Positions 47,740 through 57,571 of a stretch of DNA of 64,000 nucleotides are shown piece by piece (the stretch's first letter is position 1; each line of letters starts with the position of its first letter). Source of the DNA: Streptomyces sp. NBC_00448. Its GTDB lineage: Bacteria; Actinomycetota; Actinomycetes; Streptomycetales; Streptomycetaceae. The notes beneath the pieces are model-generated. The model did no database searches, was not told the origin of the DNA, and was given only the letters and a program-made list of their open reading frames with translations. A program made the position numbers and the translations under genes. The stretch covers positions 4,821,001-4,885,000 of the forward strand of contig NZ_CP107913.1 in assembly GCF_036014115.1 (NCBI RefSeq). Direction: 5' to 3'.

Positions 47740-49314
47740 ATGTCGCGCTTCTACGTCACGACCACGATCCCTTACGTCAACTCCCGTCCGCACCTCGGCT
47801 TCGCGCTGGAACTGGTGCAGGCCGACGTGCTGGCCAGGCGGGCCCGCCAGGCCGGCCGGGACGTCCGCTTCCTGACCGGCACCGACGACAACTCGCTGAA
47901 AAACGTGCTCGCCGCCGAGGCCGAGGGCGTCCCCGTACAGGAGCTGGTGGACCGCAACGCGACCGCGTTCGCCGATCTGCGCGAGCCCCTCGCGCTCTCC
48001 TTCGACGACTTCATCCGCACCAGCAGCGACCCCCGGCACCGGGTCGGCGTCGAGCGGCTGTGGGAGCGGGTCGCCGCGACCGGCGACCTGTACCGCAAGC
48101 ACTACGAAGGGCTGTACTGCGTCGGCTGCGAGCAGTTCTACACACCGGACGAGCTCACCGCGGACGGCCTGTGCCCCGAGCACCTGACCAGGCCGCACCT
48201 CGTGGCCGAGGAGAACTGGTTCTTCCGGCTGTCCCGCTACGGCGACCGGCTGCGCGCGCTGATCACCGACGGCACCCTGCGGATCGAGCCCGCCGCGCGC
48301 CGCAACGAGGTGCTGGCCCTGATCGACTCCGGGCTGCACGACTTCTCCGTCTCCCGCTCGCAGCGCCGCGCCCGCGGCTGGGGCATCCCGGTGCCCGGCG
48401 ACCCCGACCAGGTCGTCTACGTCTGGTGGGACGCCCTCGGCAACTACGTCACGAGCCTCGGATACGGCAGCGGGGCACCGGACTTCGAACGGTGGTGGGG
48501 CGTGGAGGCGGCCGGGGGTACGGCCGCGGGGGCGGAAACAGGTACGGGCTCGGGCGACGGGCGGCGGGTGCACCTCGTGGGGAAGGGCGTGCTGCGCTTC
48601 CACGCCGTGTACTGGCCCGCGATGCTGCTGTCGGCCGGGCTGCCGCTGCCGACGGACGTCCTGGTGCACGACTATCTGACCGTCGACGGCCGCAAGATCA
48701 GCAAGTCGGTGGGGACCGCGGTGGACCCGGCGGAACTGGCGGCGGAGGTCGGCACCGACGCGGTGCGCTGGTGGCTGCTGCTCGACGTGCCCCGGATCGG
48801 GGACGCGGACTACACCCGGGAACGTCTGGTGGCCCGCGCGGACGCCGACCTCGCGGGCGGTCTGGGCAACGTGGTGAACCGGATCGTCACCATGGTGCAC
48901 TCCTACCGCGGCGGCCGGGTGCCGGAGTCGGCCGAACAGCCCGCCGGCACGGAGGAGGTGGCGGCCGCATGCGAGGCGGCGCCCGGGCGGATCGACGCGG
49001 CGCTGGAGGCGTTCGACTTCCGTCGGGCCGGCGCGGCGGTCCGGTCGATCGTGGAGGAGGCGAACCGCGCGGTGGAGGCCACCCGTCCCTGGGAGTCGGC
49101 GAAGGCCGAGCGCGGCGGTGACCCGGCGGCGGGCGCACGGCTCGACGCGGTCCTGGCCGCGCTGCACCGCGGGTGCGTGGCCCTGGCGGTGGCGGTCGAG
49201 CCGTTCCTGCCGGGGGCGGCGGCCCGGATCGCCGCGCAGGTCACCCCGGTTGACGGGGTGCTGCCCCCGGCCCGCCCGCTGTTCCCGCGGATCGGGGCGG
49301 AGGCGAAGGGGTGA
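47740..49314 (+). CDS. metG: methionyl-tRNA synthetase
   Basis: A 524-aa class I synthetase that charges tRNA-Met; ATG preceded by a strong AGGAGG. The HIGH box is PHLGF (residues 17-21), the zinc knob is CVGCEQFY then GLCPEH, WWDALGNYVT follows, and the KMSKS loop is KISKS (319-323, DGRKISKSVG). The helical anticodon-binding domain is about 350-515 (LAGGLGNVVNRIVTMVHSY, PAGTEEVAAACEAAPGRIDAALEAFDFRRA). There is no C-terminal tRNA-binding OB domain, giving the short form. Because Streptomyces commonly has a second metG, this could be either the housekeeping copy or a paralog. A leader peptide and hairpin upstream suggest control by charged tRNA. Confidence 0.92.
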   Translation: MSRFYVTTTIPYVNSRPHLGFALELVQADVLARRARQAGRDVRFLTGTDDNSLKNVLAAEAEGVPVQELVDRNATAFADLREPLALSFDDFIRTSSDPRHRVGVERLWERVAATGDLYRKHYEGLYCVGCEQFYTPDELTADGLCPEHLTRPHLVAEENWFFRLSRYGDRLRALITDGTLRIEPAARRNEVLALIDSGLHDFSVSRSQRRARGWGIPVPGDPDQVVYVWWDALGNYVTSLGYGSGAPDFERWWGVEAAGGTAAGAETGTGSGDGRRVHLVGKGVLRFHAVYWPAMLLSAGLPLPTDVLVHDYLTVDGRKISKSVGTAVDPAELAAEVGTDAVRWWLLLDVPRIGDADYTRERLVARADADLAGGLGNVVNRIVTMVHSYRGGRVPESAEQPAGTEEVAAACEAAPGRIDAALEAFDFRRAGAAVRSIVEEANRAVEATRPWESAKAERGGDPAAGARLDAVLAALHRGCVALAVAVEPFLPGAAARIAAQVTPVDGVLPPARPLFPRIGAEAKG

Positions 49315-49415
49315 GCGCGGGTGCGTGACGACGGCGCGGGACCGTGGCGACGGGCCCGACCGTCATCGCGGCGCGGCACCGCAATTGATCGGCGCGGCAC
49401 CGTAACCGCGGCGCG

Positions 49416-49445
49416 GGGACCGTACCGTTCGGCCGGTACGGTCCC
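49416..49445. terminator. bidirectional terminator, metG / acyl-CoA ligase
   Basis: Perfect 12-bp stem (GGGACCGTACCG and its complement) with a six-base loop between convergent genes. Confidence 0.85.
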
Positions 49446-49462
49446 GCTCGTCGCGGCCGGCG

Positions 49463-51112
<1,650 letters not shown>

Positions 51113-51217
51113 GCGGGCCTCCGGGCGACTACGAGGGGTGTGCCCGCGATTCTGCGTCCATACCGCGGGGTATGTCACTACCCCGCGGGGATTCCGCCGG
51201 TCCGTCGCCGGGTGCGG

Positions 51218-51739
51218 TCAGGCGACGGACAGCTCCAGCTCGGCGTCGTCCCGGAGCTTGCCGAGGGCGCGGGAGACCGCGCTCTTGACGGTGCCGACCG
51301 AGACGCCGAGCGCCTCCGCGGTCTGCACCTCGCTCATGTCCTCGTAGTAGCGCAGCACCACCATGGCGCGCTGCCGCGGCGGGAGCCGCGCTATCGCCCG
51401 CAGCAGCGCGTCGCGCTGGGCCTGCTGCTCGATGAGGTCGGGCCCGATGGTGGCCGGCTCCGGCAGTTCGTCGGTGCTGAACTCGTCCACCCGGCGCTTG
51501 CGCCACTGCGACGTGCGGGTGTTGACCAGGGTACGGCGGACGTAGCCGTCGACCGCGCGGTGGTCGTCGATCCGGTCCCAGGCGAGGTAGGTCTTGGTCA
51601 GGGCCGTCTGCAGCAGGTCTTCCGCGTCGGAGGGGTTGGGGGTCAAGGAGCGCGCGGTGCGCAGCAGCGTCGGGCCCTTGCTCCGGACGTAGGCCGTGAA
51701 CTGCGTCGTATTGGCGCTGGTGCACACTGGCGTGGTCAT
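51218..51739 (-). CDS. SigE-family ECF RNA polymerase sigma factor
   Basis: A 173-aa ECF sigma factor. Region 2: QFTAYVRSKGPTLLRTARSLTPNPSDAEDLLQTALTKTYLAWDRIDDHRAVDGYVRRTLVNTRTSQWRKRR. Region 4: DALLRAIARLPPRQRAMVVLRYYEDMSEVQTAEALGVSVGTVKSAVSRALGKLRDD. The motif order and LRTARSLTPNPSDAEDLLQ define the SigE-type (SCO4005-like) group. No anti-sigma gene is adjacent; the next gene downstream is the acyl-CoA ligase, which starts 105 bases after the sigma stop. The ATG is followed by a normal codon pattern; the ribosome site is weak (region CAAAGG upstream of the complement). Confidence 0.93.
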   Translation of the reverse strand: MTTPVCTSANTTQFTAYVRSKGPTLLRTARSLTPNPSDAEDLLQTALTKTYLAWDRIDDHRAVDGYVRRTLVNTRTSQWRKRRVDEFSTDELPEPATIGPDLIEQQAQRDALLRAIARLPPRQRAMVVLRYYEDMSEVQTAEALGVSVGTVKSAVSRALGKLRDDAELELSVA

Positions 51740-51965
51740 GGTTCAAAGGTAGGAGCCGGGGCACGGTCGGCGGATCGGCCGCAGGTGCCGACACGGAATC
51801 ACCCTCAGGTCGTAGGCCGGGGGCTGTCCCCACCCCCCGGGGGTGGAGCCGGGGGTGGCCGTCCCGCAGGGGATCGGCTCGCGGGAGTAGGGGTCGGGCC
51901 GGGACGCGGGGCCGCACGTCGGGCTTGTACGCCCGGCCGGCACGCGGGTGGCGGTTCGCTACGGC

Positions 51966-52796
51966 TCAGCCGACGATGGCGACCGGGGCGTCCACCAGGT
52001 CGCGGTCGATGCTCAGCTTCTTCCCGCCGTGCGACTCGGAGACGGCGCCGTGGTACTGGTGGATACGCGCGTGCGGGGTCCACGCGTCGGACCCGAGCGA
52101 CGGCTCGTCGGTCAGCGTCGGGGTCACCCCCCAGCGGGCGTACCAGAGCACCTGCGGCAGGTCGGACACGCCCGCCAGCCGCGACTTCGCCATGTGCTTG
52201 ATGCCCGAGTCGGCGCTGCTGTAGAACCCGGAGACGTATCCGGCCGCCGCCACGCCCTTGTCCCATGCCTGGATGTACTTCAACGTCGCCGTCGCGCACG
52301 AAGCGTTCCCGATGTCGTACGCCTCCATGTCGAGGTAGAGCGCGCTGCCCGGCTCCAGCCCGAGGGCGTCCGCCTGCTGCACCGCGTCGGCGGCCTCGCT
52401 CGCGCCCTGGGACGTGGGCTGCTCGGTGTCGATCCGGTAAGGGTTCTTGTTGGAGCCCGTCACGCACGGGCTCTGCGAGCCGACGTAGATCGGCAGCAGG
52501 CTCCATCCGGCCTTGGTGGTCTGCCGGACCCAGTCCGGGGTCAGATGGGTCTGCGACTTGCAGGCCCTGGCCCGGCCGCCGAAGTAGATCCCCGCCGCCC
52601 GGTAGTCGGAGTGGGCGATCCACGCGTTCATGGTGGCGAGGTCGGGGGCCTGGCAGGTGTCGAACGCCTGCCCGCTGAAGTTGCGCTGGGCGTCGGACGG
52701 GATGGCGGCGTCCGCGGGCACCGCCGGGAGCAGCAGCCCGGTCAGCGCGAGGGCACCCGCAAGGAAATAACGGATAAAAGCACTGGTTTCGGTCAT
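51966..52796 (-). CDS. secreted DUF1906 (Rv2525c-like, GH25-related) protein
   Basis: A 276-aa protein. ATG 52796 (MTETSAFIRYFLAGALALTGLLLPAVPADA) starts a Sec signal; TTG 52808 is possible. The mature part is a TIM-barrel-like DUF1906 domain: QAFDTCQAPDLATMNAWIAHSDYRAAGIYFGGRARACKS, GWSLLPIYVGSQSPCV, LGLEPGSALYLDMEAYDIGNASC, YVSGFYSSADSGIKHMAKS and ARIHQYHGAVSESHGGKKLSIDRDLVDAP. The acidic motif LDMEAYD is at the place of the glycosidase active site. Members are Tat- or Sec-exported and thought to act on cell wall; activity is not proven here. No ribosome site precedes the start, so the start is the least certain part. Confidence 0.8.
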   Translation of the reverse strand: MTETSAFIRYFLAGALALTGLLLPAVPADAAIPSDAQRNFSGQAFDTCQAPDLATMNAWIAHSDYRAAGIYFGGRARACKSQTHLTPDWVRQTTKAGWSLLPIYVGSQSPCVTGSNKNPYRIDTEQPTSQGASEAADAVQQADALGLEPGSALYLDMEAYDIGNASCATATLKYIQAWDKGVAAAGYVSGFYSSADSGIKHMAKSRLAGVSDLPQVLWYARWGVTPTLTDEPSLGSDAWTPHARIHQYHGAVSESHGGKKLSIDRDLVDAPVAIVG

Positions 52797-53608
52797 TGGT
52801 TGAGTCAACGATGATCACGCCGCCGCACCGCGCAGACACGCCGGGAGGCCACGAAAGCCGCCCACCCGTCCGCCCGCGCCGCCCCTGTACGGGGGTAGGG
52901 CGGGGGGCGATGCGGGGCCGTGCGGTGCGAGGCGGGTCGGCGCGGGTCGGCGCCGGCCGGAGTGGGGCGATCAGGGTGGGGCGCCCGGCGGCCACGGGAG
53001 TCGGATCGGCGCGGACCAGCGGGCCCGGGCCCGGCAGTGACCCGACGGTGGCCCGGAGAACCGGCACCGGCAGATATTTGTCCACAGGCTGTGGACAAGT
53101 TGTCGCCCCTCGCACCCCCACCCGAGCATCGCCCCCTCCACCCCATCCGCCCCTCCACTCGACCGCGAGCGCCGCACCGCCCTCGGCCACGCCGCCACGA
53201 GCCCTCCCCGCGGCCCCTCCCGAGCCGGCATCCCCCGCCGCGCACCAGCAGGCCACCACGTGGGCGATCCCCCTCTCATCGCCCACCGCCCGACCCGGCA
53301 CAGCGCCACCTCACCGCCGACCCCGATTCCGCGCCCGCCGTACGTCACTTCACCGGTCCACCCCATCACCTCGCGTCAGCTCACCCCACTCGCCACCCTC
53401 CTCCTCACCCCTCCGCGCCGTGCCCGTCCCGCGCACCGTGACCGTCCACCGCTCCCCACGTCCGCCGTGCCCATGGCCCCACCCCGCCCTCGTCGTCGCC
53501 CTCCCCGAGGGTCCGGGACGCGCGACGACACTCTCGCGCCGCCGCGCGTCCCGTGTGACCAGGCCCCTCCTCAGCGGACCGGTGCGACAGGCGCGCCCGG
53601 CCCGCGGC
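52797..53608. other. 0.8-kb non-coding tract, strongly C-rich on the plus strand
   Basis: No frame here has convincing protein content; the open frames on both strands are low-complexity products of base composition (Pro/Ser/Arg or Gly/Arg only). From about 53100 to 53560 the plus strand is a long pyrimidine-rich run. The only structured element is the pair of DnaA boxes at 53078-53098. Confidence 0.55.
53078..53098. other. inverted pair of perfect DnaA boxes
   Basis: TTGTCCACA (53078-53086) and TGTGGACAA (53090-53098), separated by GGC. Both match the Streptomyces DnaA-box consensus TTGTCCACA exactly. They are outside any replication-origin context, so they could titrate DnaA or be a site for a different palindrome-binding protein. 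Confidence 0.7.
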
Positions 53609-53914
53609 TCACCACAGCGGCGAGAAGTGGATGCCCACCGTGTTCTGGTCGACGGACGTGAAGGCCGAACCCGCCACGTTGGCCGTGTTGTTCACGTTCG
53701 AGGCGCCGGCTCCGGTGGCGGCCTGCTGAGTCGTCGTCACGTTCCCGAAGTTGCCGCCACCCACGTTGCCACCGGAGTTGCTCACCACCGTCGCGTTCGA
53801 GTGGCCACCCGCAATTGAACCGTTGTCGGCCGTGGCGGTGCCGGCGAACAGCACTCCCGCAAGGGGCAGTGCCGCGACGGCGGCCAGGACACGGACGGTA
53901 CGGATGCTTGCCAT
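53609..53914 (-). CDS. small secreted Asn/Gly-rich protein
   Basis: A 101-aa protein, ATG 53914 with GGGAGG seven bases upstream. Signal peptide about residues 1-28 (RTVRVLAAVAALPLAGVLFAGTATA). The mature part is low in charge and rich in Asn, Gly, Thr and Val (DNGSIAGGHSNATVVSNSGGNVGGGNFGNVTTTQQAATGAGASNVNNTANVAG), suggesting beta-rich or disordered assembly on the surface, somewhat like rodlins or chaplin-associated proteins. There are no cysteines and no family is recognised. It stands alone. Confidence 0.75.
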   Translation of the reverse strand: MASIRTVRVLAAVAALPLAGVLFAGTATADNGSIAGGHSNATVVSNSGGNVGGGNFGNVTTTQQAATGAGASNVNNTANVAGSAFTSVDQNTVGIHFSPLW

Positions 53915-54144
53915 GGTGTTCCCTCCCAGGGGACATACTCTCTGAGGTTCGGGGAGCGGCCGGCCGACCGCTCCGCCGGCTTGTTCGGCGTCGCCATCAG
54001 CAGACTTGCCCACCCGGTCGCCCGTAATGCCCCACCATGATCCGTTTCCCTCGCACGCGTGACGATCTGTCGATAAACCCGTCTTCCGCCCTTTTCAGGA
54101 GCACTTGACGCACTCGGTACGGGCTCGCACCCCCCGCGCCGGGA

Positions 54145-54864
54145 TCAGCCGCCGAGATGCGGCGTCCCGCCGATCACCACCGGTCGCATCCCCACCCCGT
54201 CGCGCACCCACCAGCTCAGCGACGCGTTCGGCACCTGCGCCGGCATCGTCGCGGCCCGCGCCCCGCCGATCCCCGCGAGCACGCGGCCGACCGCCGGCAC
54301 CACCGCGTCGTGCGCCACGAGCAGCACCCGGCGTCCGGCCGCCGCGGGACCCAACTCCGTCAGGAAGTCCCTGACCCGCAACGTCACATCCGCCAACGAC
54401 TCGCCGCCCGGCGGCCGGTAGAACCACTCGCCCACCCGCTCGCGCCGATCCGCCTCCGCGGGGGCGTACGCGCGCACCGCCGGCGGCGTCATCAGTTCCA
54501 GCACGCCCATCTCCCGGTCCCGCAGCCGCTCGTCCACGAGCGCTGGCCCGTACGACGCCCCCGCCGCGTCCGCGACCGACGCCATCACCTCCCACGTCCG
54601 CACCGCCCGCGCATAGGGCGAGCAGATCACCGACTGCGGCCGCTCCCGCGCTCCCAGCCCGGCCAGCCACCGCCCGAGCGCCTCCGCCTGCCGCACCCCG
54701 GTCGCCGACAGCGGCACCTGCGCGTCGGTGGGCTCCGCCACCCGCAGGTCCGCGTCCCCGGTCTCCACGGCACGCGCGAACAGCTCGTTCGCCGCGCTCT
54801 CCCCGTGCCGCACCACCGTCAGCCGCGCCAACTCGCAGCCGTACGGCATCGATCCGTCCACCAC
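54145..54864 (-). CDS. histidine phosphatase (phosphoglycerate mutase-like) family protein
   Basis: A 239-aa enzyme. GTG 54864 has GGAGGAGGAG directly upstream; GTG 54861 and ATG 54849 are alternatives. The active-site motif is LTVVRHGESAANE, with the second His expected at VLLVAHDAVVPAVG. Other family parts: VPLSATGVRQAEALGRWL, VICSPYARAVRTWEVM and LVDERLRDREMGVLELM. It hydrolyses a phosphate ester of unknown identity. The C-terminus SLSWWVRDGVGMRPVVIGGTPHLGG is a normal ending. Convergent with no near partner; it lies downstream of a SUKH gene on the same strand. Confidence 0.9.
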   Translation of the reverse strand: MVDGSMPYGCELARLTVVRHGESAANELFARAVETGDADLRVAEPTDAQVPLSATGVRQAEALGRWLAGLGARERPQSVICSPYARAVRTWEVMASVADAAGASYGPALVDERLRDREMGVLELMTPPAVRAYAPAEADRRERVGEWFYRPPGGESLADVTLRVRDFLTELGPAAAGRRVLLVAHDAVVPAVGRVLAGIGGARAATMPAQVPNASLSWWVRDGVGMRPVVIGGTPHLGG

Positions 54865-54968
54865 CGGGGCTCCTCCTCCACCGCGGCACCGCGCGTGGCC
54901 GCGTGCACCCCCAAACCTAGGCCCTGTCCGGGCGCGATCCACCGCCCGGACAGGGCCCGCCCGCCCCC

Positions 54969-55550
54969 TCAACCCTCGTCGAACCAGGGCCTGTCCGTGG
55001 CCCAGTGCCGTACCCACCCCGCGAAACCCGCGTCCCCGCCGGTGTGTCCGAACTCCGCGCCGAAGGGCACCGCGCCCTCACCGGTGATCAGCCACACGTG
55101 TCCCCGCTGCGGCCCCGAGACCACCAGGTGCCAGTACATGCCGCACCCGTCCGTCCCCAGCACGACGGAACCGTCGTCGAACACGCGCTCAAGGACGGGG
55201 TCGATCTCCGCCACGGGCCGCGGATCGTCCTCCCACACCCACGCGTCCGTCAGCGGAAACGGCCGCCCCAACTCCCTTTCCCGCCGCCCGTTCCGGCCCT
55301 TCTGCCCGCTCCGCCCGTCGTCGCCGCCCGCACCGCCGAGGCTCACCAGCCCGAACTCCGGTGGCCCGAGCGGCGAGCCGTCCGCCACCTCGGCGACGAA
55401 CGTCCGGTACGGCTCCGGCAGCACCACCCCGCACTCCGCCTCGAACGCCCGCACCCCTTCCCACCCGAGCGCCGACGCTCCCCCGTCGTCGACGCCGAAC
55501 GCCGCCCGAAGCGCGTCCAATTCCTCCCGCGATGCGTTCTCCACGTCCAT
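54969..55550 (-). CDS. SMI1/KNR4 (SUKH) family protein
   Basis: A 193-aa protein, ATG 55550 (MDVENASREELDALRAAFGVDDGGASALGWEGVRAFEAECGVVLPEPYRTFVAEVADGSPLGPPEFGLVSLGG). The helix-and-strand pattern of a SUKH domain is clear: VRAFEAECGVVLPEPYRTFVAEVADGS, then DGSVVLGTDGCGMYWHLVVSGPQRGHVWLITGEGAVPFG. SUKH domains are immunity proteins of polymorphic toxins or general regulators in bacteria. No toxin gene is next to it, but a second SUKH-like gene lies divergently 123 bases away. Confidence 0.85.
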   Translation of the reverse strand: MDVENASREELDALRAAFGVDDGGASALGWEGVRAFEAECGVVLPEPYRTFVAEVADGSPLGPPEFGLVSLGGAGGDDGRSGQKGRNGRRERELGRPFPLTDAWVWEDDPRPVAEIDPVLERVFDDGSVVLGTDGCGMYWHLVVSGPQRGHVWLITGEGAVPFGAEFGHTGGDAGFAGWVRHWATDRPWFDEG

Positions 55551-55672
55551 GACCCCATGCGTAGCACGCACCTACGACAACGCGGCCCGTCCGCACCGAC
55601 CGGCCACGCCCGTTGTCGTACCCCTGTGGTGAGGTGGCATCAGACGACAACGGGCGAGGAACGGTGGGGGCG

Positions 55673-57070
55673 ATGGGCGAGCGTACGCAGTGGCGGCCAT
55701 TCCTGGAGCAGTGGAGCGCGGAGTGGGTCGCGGCGCACGACCCGGAGCAGCACCTGCCGCTCGCGGAGGAGGTCGTCCGGGACACCTGGCTCGGCTTCGC
55801 GCCGGCGGGCGAGGCCGAGGTGGCGTCCGCCGAGGCCCGGCTGGGGCGCCGGCTGCCGCCCTCGCTGCGGGAGTTCCTGCTCGTCACCAACGGGTGGCGC
55901 GACGCGGGCGACTTCATCTACCGGCTGGCGGGCACCGAGGAGCTGGCGTGGCTGCGGGACACCGACGACCGCACCTGGATCGAGGTGTACGAGGACCTCG
56001 CGGCGGACAGCGCCGAGGACGATGAGGACGACGATGAGGACGAGGACGAGGAGGAGGAAGACGAGGAGGAGCCGTTCGAGATCGCGGAGGCGAAGGTCCT
56101 CGCGCGTTCGCTGCGGCTGTCCCTCGACGGTGACGCCGCCGTCATGCTGCTCGACCCGGACGACGTGGACGCGGACGGCGAGTGGGCGGCGTACTGGCTC
56201 GCGTCCTGGTCCGGCATGGGTCCTGAGCGGTACGACTCGTTCCACGACCTCATGCGTCGGCAGTGGGTGTCCTTCCACGCCCTGCGCAAGCCGCCCGGCG
56301 CCACGCGCGACCACTGGGACGCGCAGGTCGAACAGGCCCGTCGTCAGGCGCTGGCCGGCGCGGTGGACGAGCCGCTCGCCCTGTTCGCCAAGGCGCACGA
56401 GTACGGCAGCGAGCGCGCCGATGTGCTGAGCGCGCAGATGACGGCGCTGCTCGGCGACTGGCGCGGCGTCATCGCGAACCTGCTGTGGCACGTCCCCGGC
56501 GGCGACGACCTCCTGCTCGGACCGCTGTTCGCCACGGAGTTGCTGCCGTTGCTGGTCCGGCACGACCAGCTCGCCCACCCGCACGACCTGCGGCCCCTGC
56601 CACGCCTCAAGGAACAGGCGTCAGAACCGGTGCGCGCGCTCATCCGCGACCACGAAGCCCGAGCCGCCGAGCCGGGCTTCCGACTCACCTTCGGCGGGGC
56701 CGAGTTCGACGCCGCGGTGCACGCCGTCGCCGACCGCCTCGCCGCACACCCCGCCTTCCGCACCCCCGACGAGGAGCCGATGGACAGGGGCCCGATCGTC
56801 GTCACCCTCTACGCGACACACGGCGGCCCGACCCCCGAACCGGGCCCGCTGTCCAGCCCCGCCCGGGTCCGAGCGGCCCGCGAGGCCCTGTGCGAGGAGG
56901 CATGGCCCGAACTCCGGGCGGCACTGGCCCTGTGGCGCCCACTGAGCGAGGACCACATCGCCCCGATATCCCTGCTCGCCGACCCCGTCCTGGCCCAGCT
57001 GATCACCCCGGACCGCGGCCGTGCGATCCTCGCCACCCCCCGCGGCGCGGACCCCGGCGTCACTTCTTGA
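55673..57070 (+). CDS. large SMI1/KNR4 (SUKH) family protein with an acidic linker
   Basis: A 465-aa protein, ATG 55673 with GGGGGC upstream. Residues about 60-110 carry the SUKH pattern SAEARLGRRLPPSLREFLLVTNGWRDAGDFIYRLAGTEELAWLRDTD, and DAAVMLLDPDDVDADGEWAAYWLASWSGMGPERYDSFHDLM forms the second part. Between them lies a stretch of about 25 almost purely Asp/Glu residues (about 123-146), an unusual insertion. The C-terminal half (about 230-465) is helical and unlike known SUKH proteins. It is divergent from the smaller SUKH gene and overlaps the following convergent lipoprotein gene by 11 bases at the ends. Confidence 0.8.
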   Translation: MGERTQWRPFLEQWSAEWVAAHDPEQHLPLAEEVVRDTWLGFAPAGEAEVASAEARLGRRLPPSLREFLLVTNGWRDAGDFIYRLAGTEELAWLRDTDDRTWIEVYEDLAADSAEDDEDDDEDEDEEEEDEEEPFEIAEAKVLARSLRLSLDGDAAVMLLDPDDVDADGEWAAYWLASWSGMGPERYDSFHDLMRRQWVSFHALRKPPGATRDHWDAQVEQARRQALAGAVDEPLALFAKAHEYGSERADVLSAQMTALLGDWRGVIANLLWHVPGGDDLLLGPLFATELLPLLVRHDQLAHPHDLRPLPRLKEQASEPVRALIRDHEARAAEPGFRLTFGGAEFDAAVHAVADRLAAHPAFRTPDEEPMDRGPIVVTLYATHGGPTPEPGPLSSPARVRAAREALCEEAWPELRAALALWRPLSEDHIAPISLLADPVLAQLITPDRGRAILATPRGADPGVTS

Positions 57071-57407
57071 TCAGCTTGCCGTTCGCGTCGAGTCCGTGGT
57101 CCTGCCAGTACAGGTCCCACTTGTCACCGACGCGCTTCGGCTCCTGCCCCTTCGGGTAGCGGACGGTGCCCGCCGGCGGCTCCTTGCCCTTGGTGACGCA
57201 CTGGCCGCCGCCCTCCGGCCCGACCGCCTGGACCGGATACTCGTTCGACGTGCACTCGCGATCCCGCAGGTCCACGCCACACGCCGTACTCGTCGCCACG
57301 ACCGCGGCGCCCACCAGCACCGCCCCGACCATCGACGCCCGTATCCCGTGCCGCCCCGCTGCCCTGACGGCACCGCTTCGGTTCCGGCCCCGGCTGTCCT
57401 TCGTCAT
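57060..57407 (-). CDS. small lipoprotein (SCO0607-like)
   Basis: A 115-aa protein. Two ATGs stand side by side; the second (57407) has GGAG at the better distance. The hydrophobic segment SMVGAVLVGAAVVATSTAC gives a lipobox-like S-T-A-C. The mature part reads GVDLRDRECTSNEYPVQAVGPEGGGQCVTKGKEPPAGTVRYPKGQEPKRVGDKWDLYWQDHGLDANGKLIKK, with two Cys that can pair. I recall the motif RYPxGxxPxxVGDKWDxYWxxH in a family of Streptomyces lipoproteins (SCO0607 family) of unknown role. The final bases overlap the end of the SUKH gene. Confidence 0.8.
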   Translation of the reverse strand: MTKDSRGRNRSGAVRAAGRHGIRASMVGAVLVGAAVVATSTACGVDLRDRECTSNEYPVQAVGPEGGGQCVTKGKEPPAGTVRYPKGQEPKRVGDKWDLYWQDHGLDANGKLIKK

Positions 57408-57571
57408 CATCCGCTCCCGATGTTCGATGGGAACAGCCTGCCCGGCCGGAGATCATCCCTCATCGGCTCAGCTACTCAACCCGCGATGAGTACCCGCACC
57501 CGTCGGCCCACCCGCCTCGCAGCCAGGGCGGACGGGGTCGGCGGGCGGGCGGGTGGGCAGAGGGTGAGCGG

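Noticed and set aside
53078..53098. DnaA-box pair considered as a replication origin
   Set aside because: Only two boxes, no dnaA/dnaN genes nearby and no AT-rich unwinding region.
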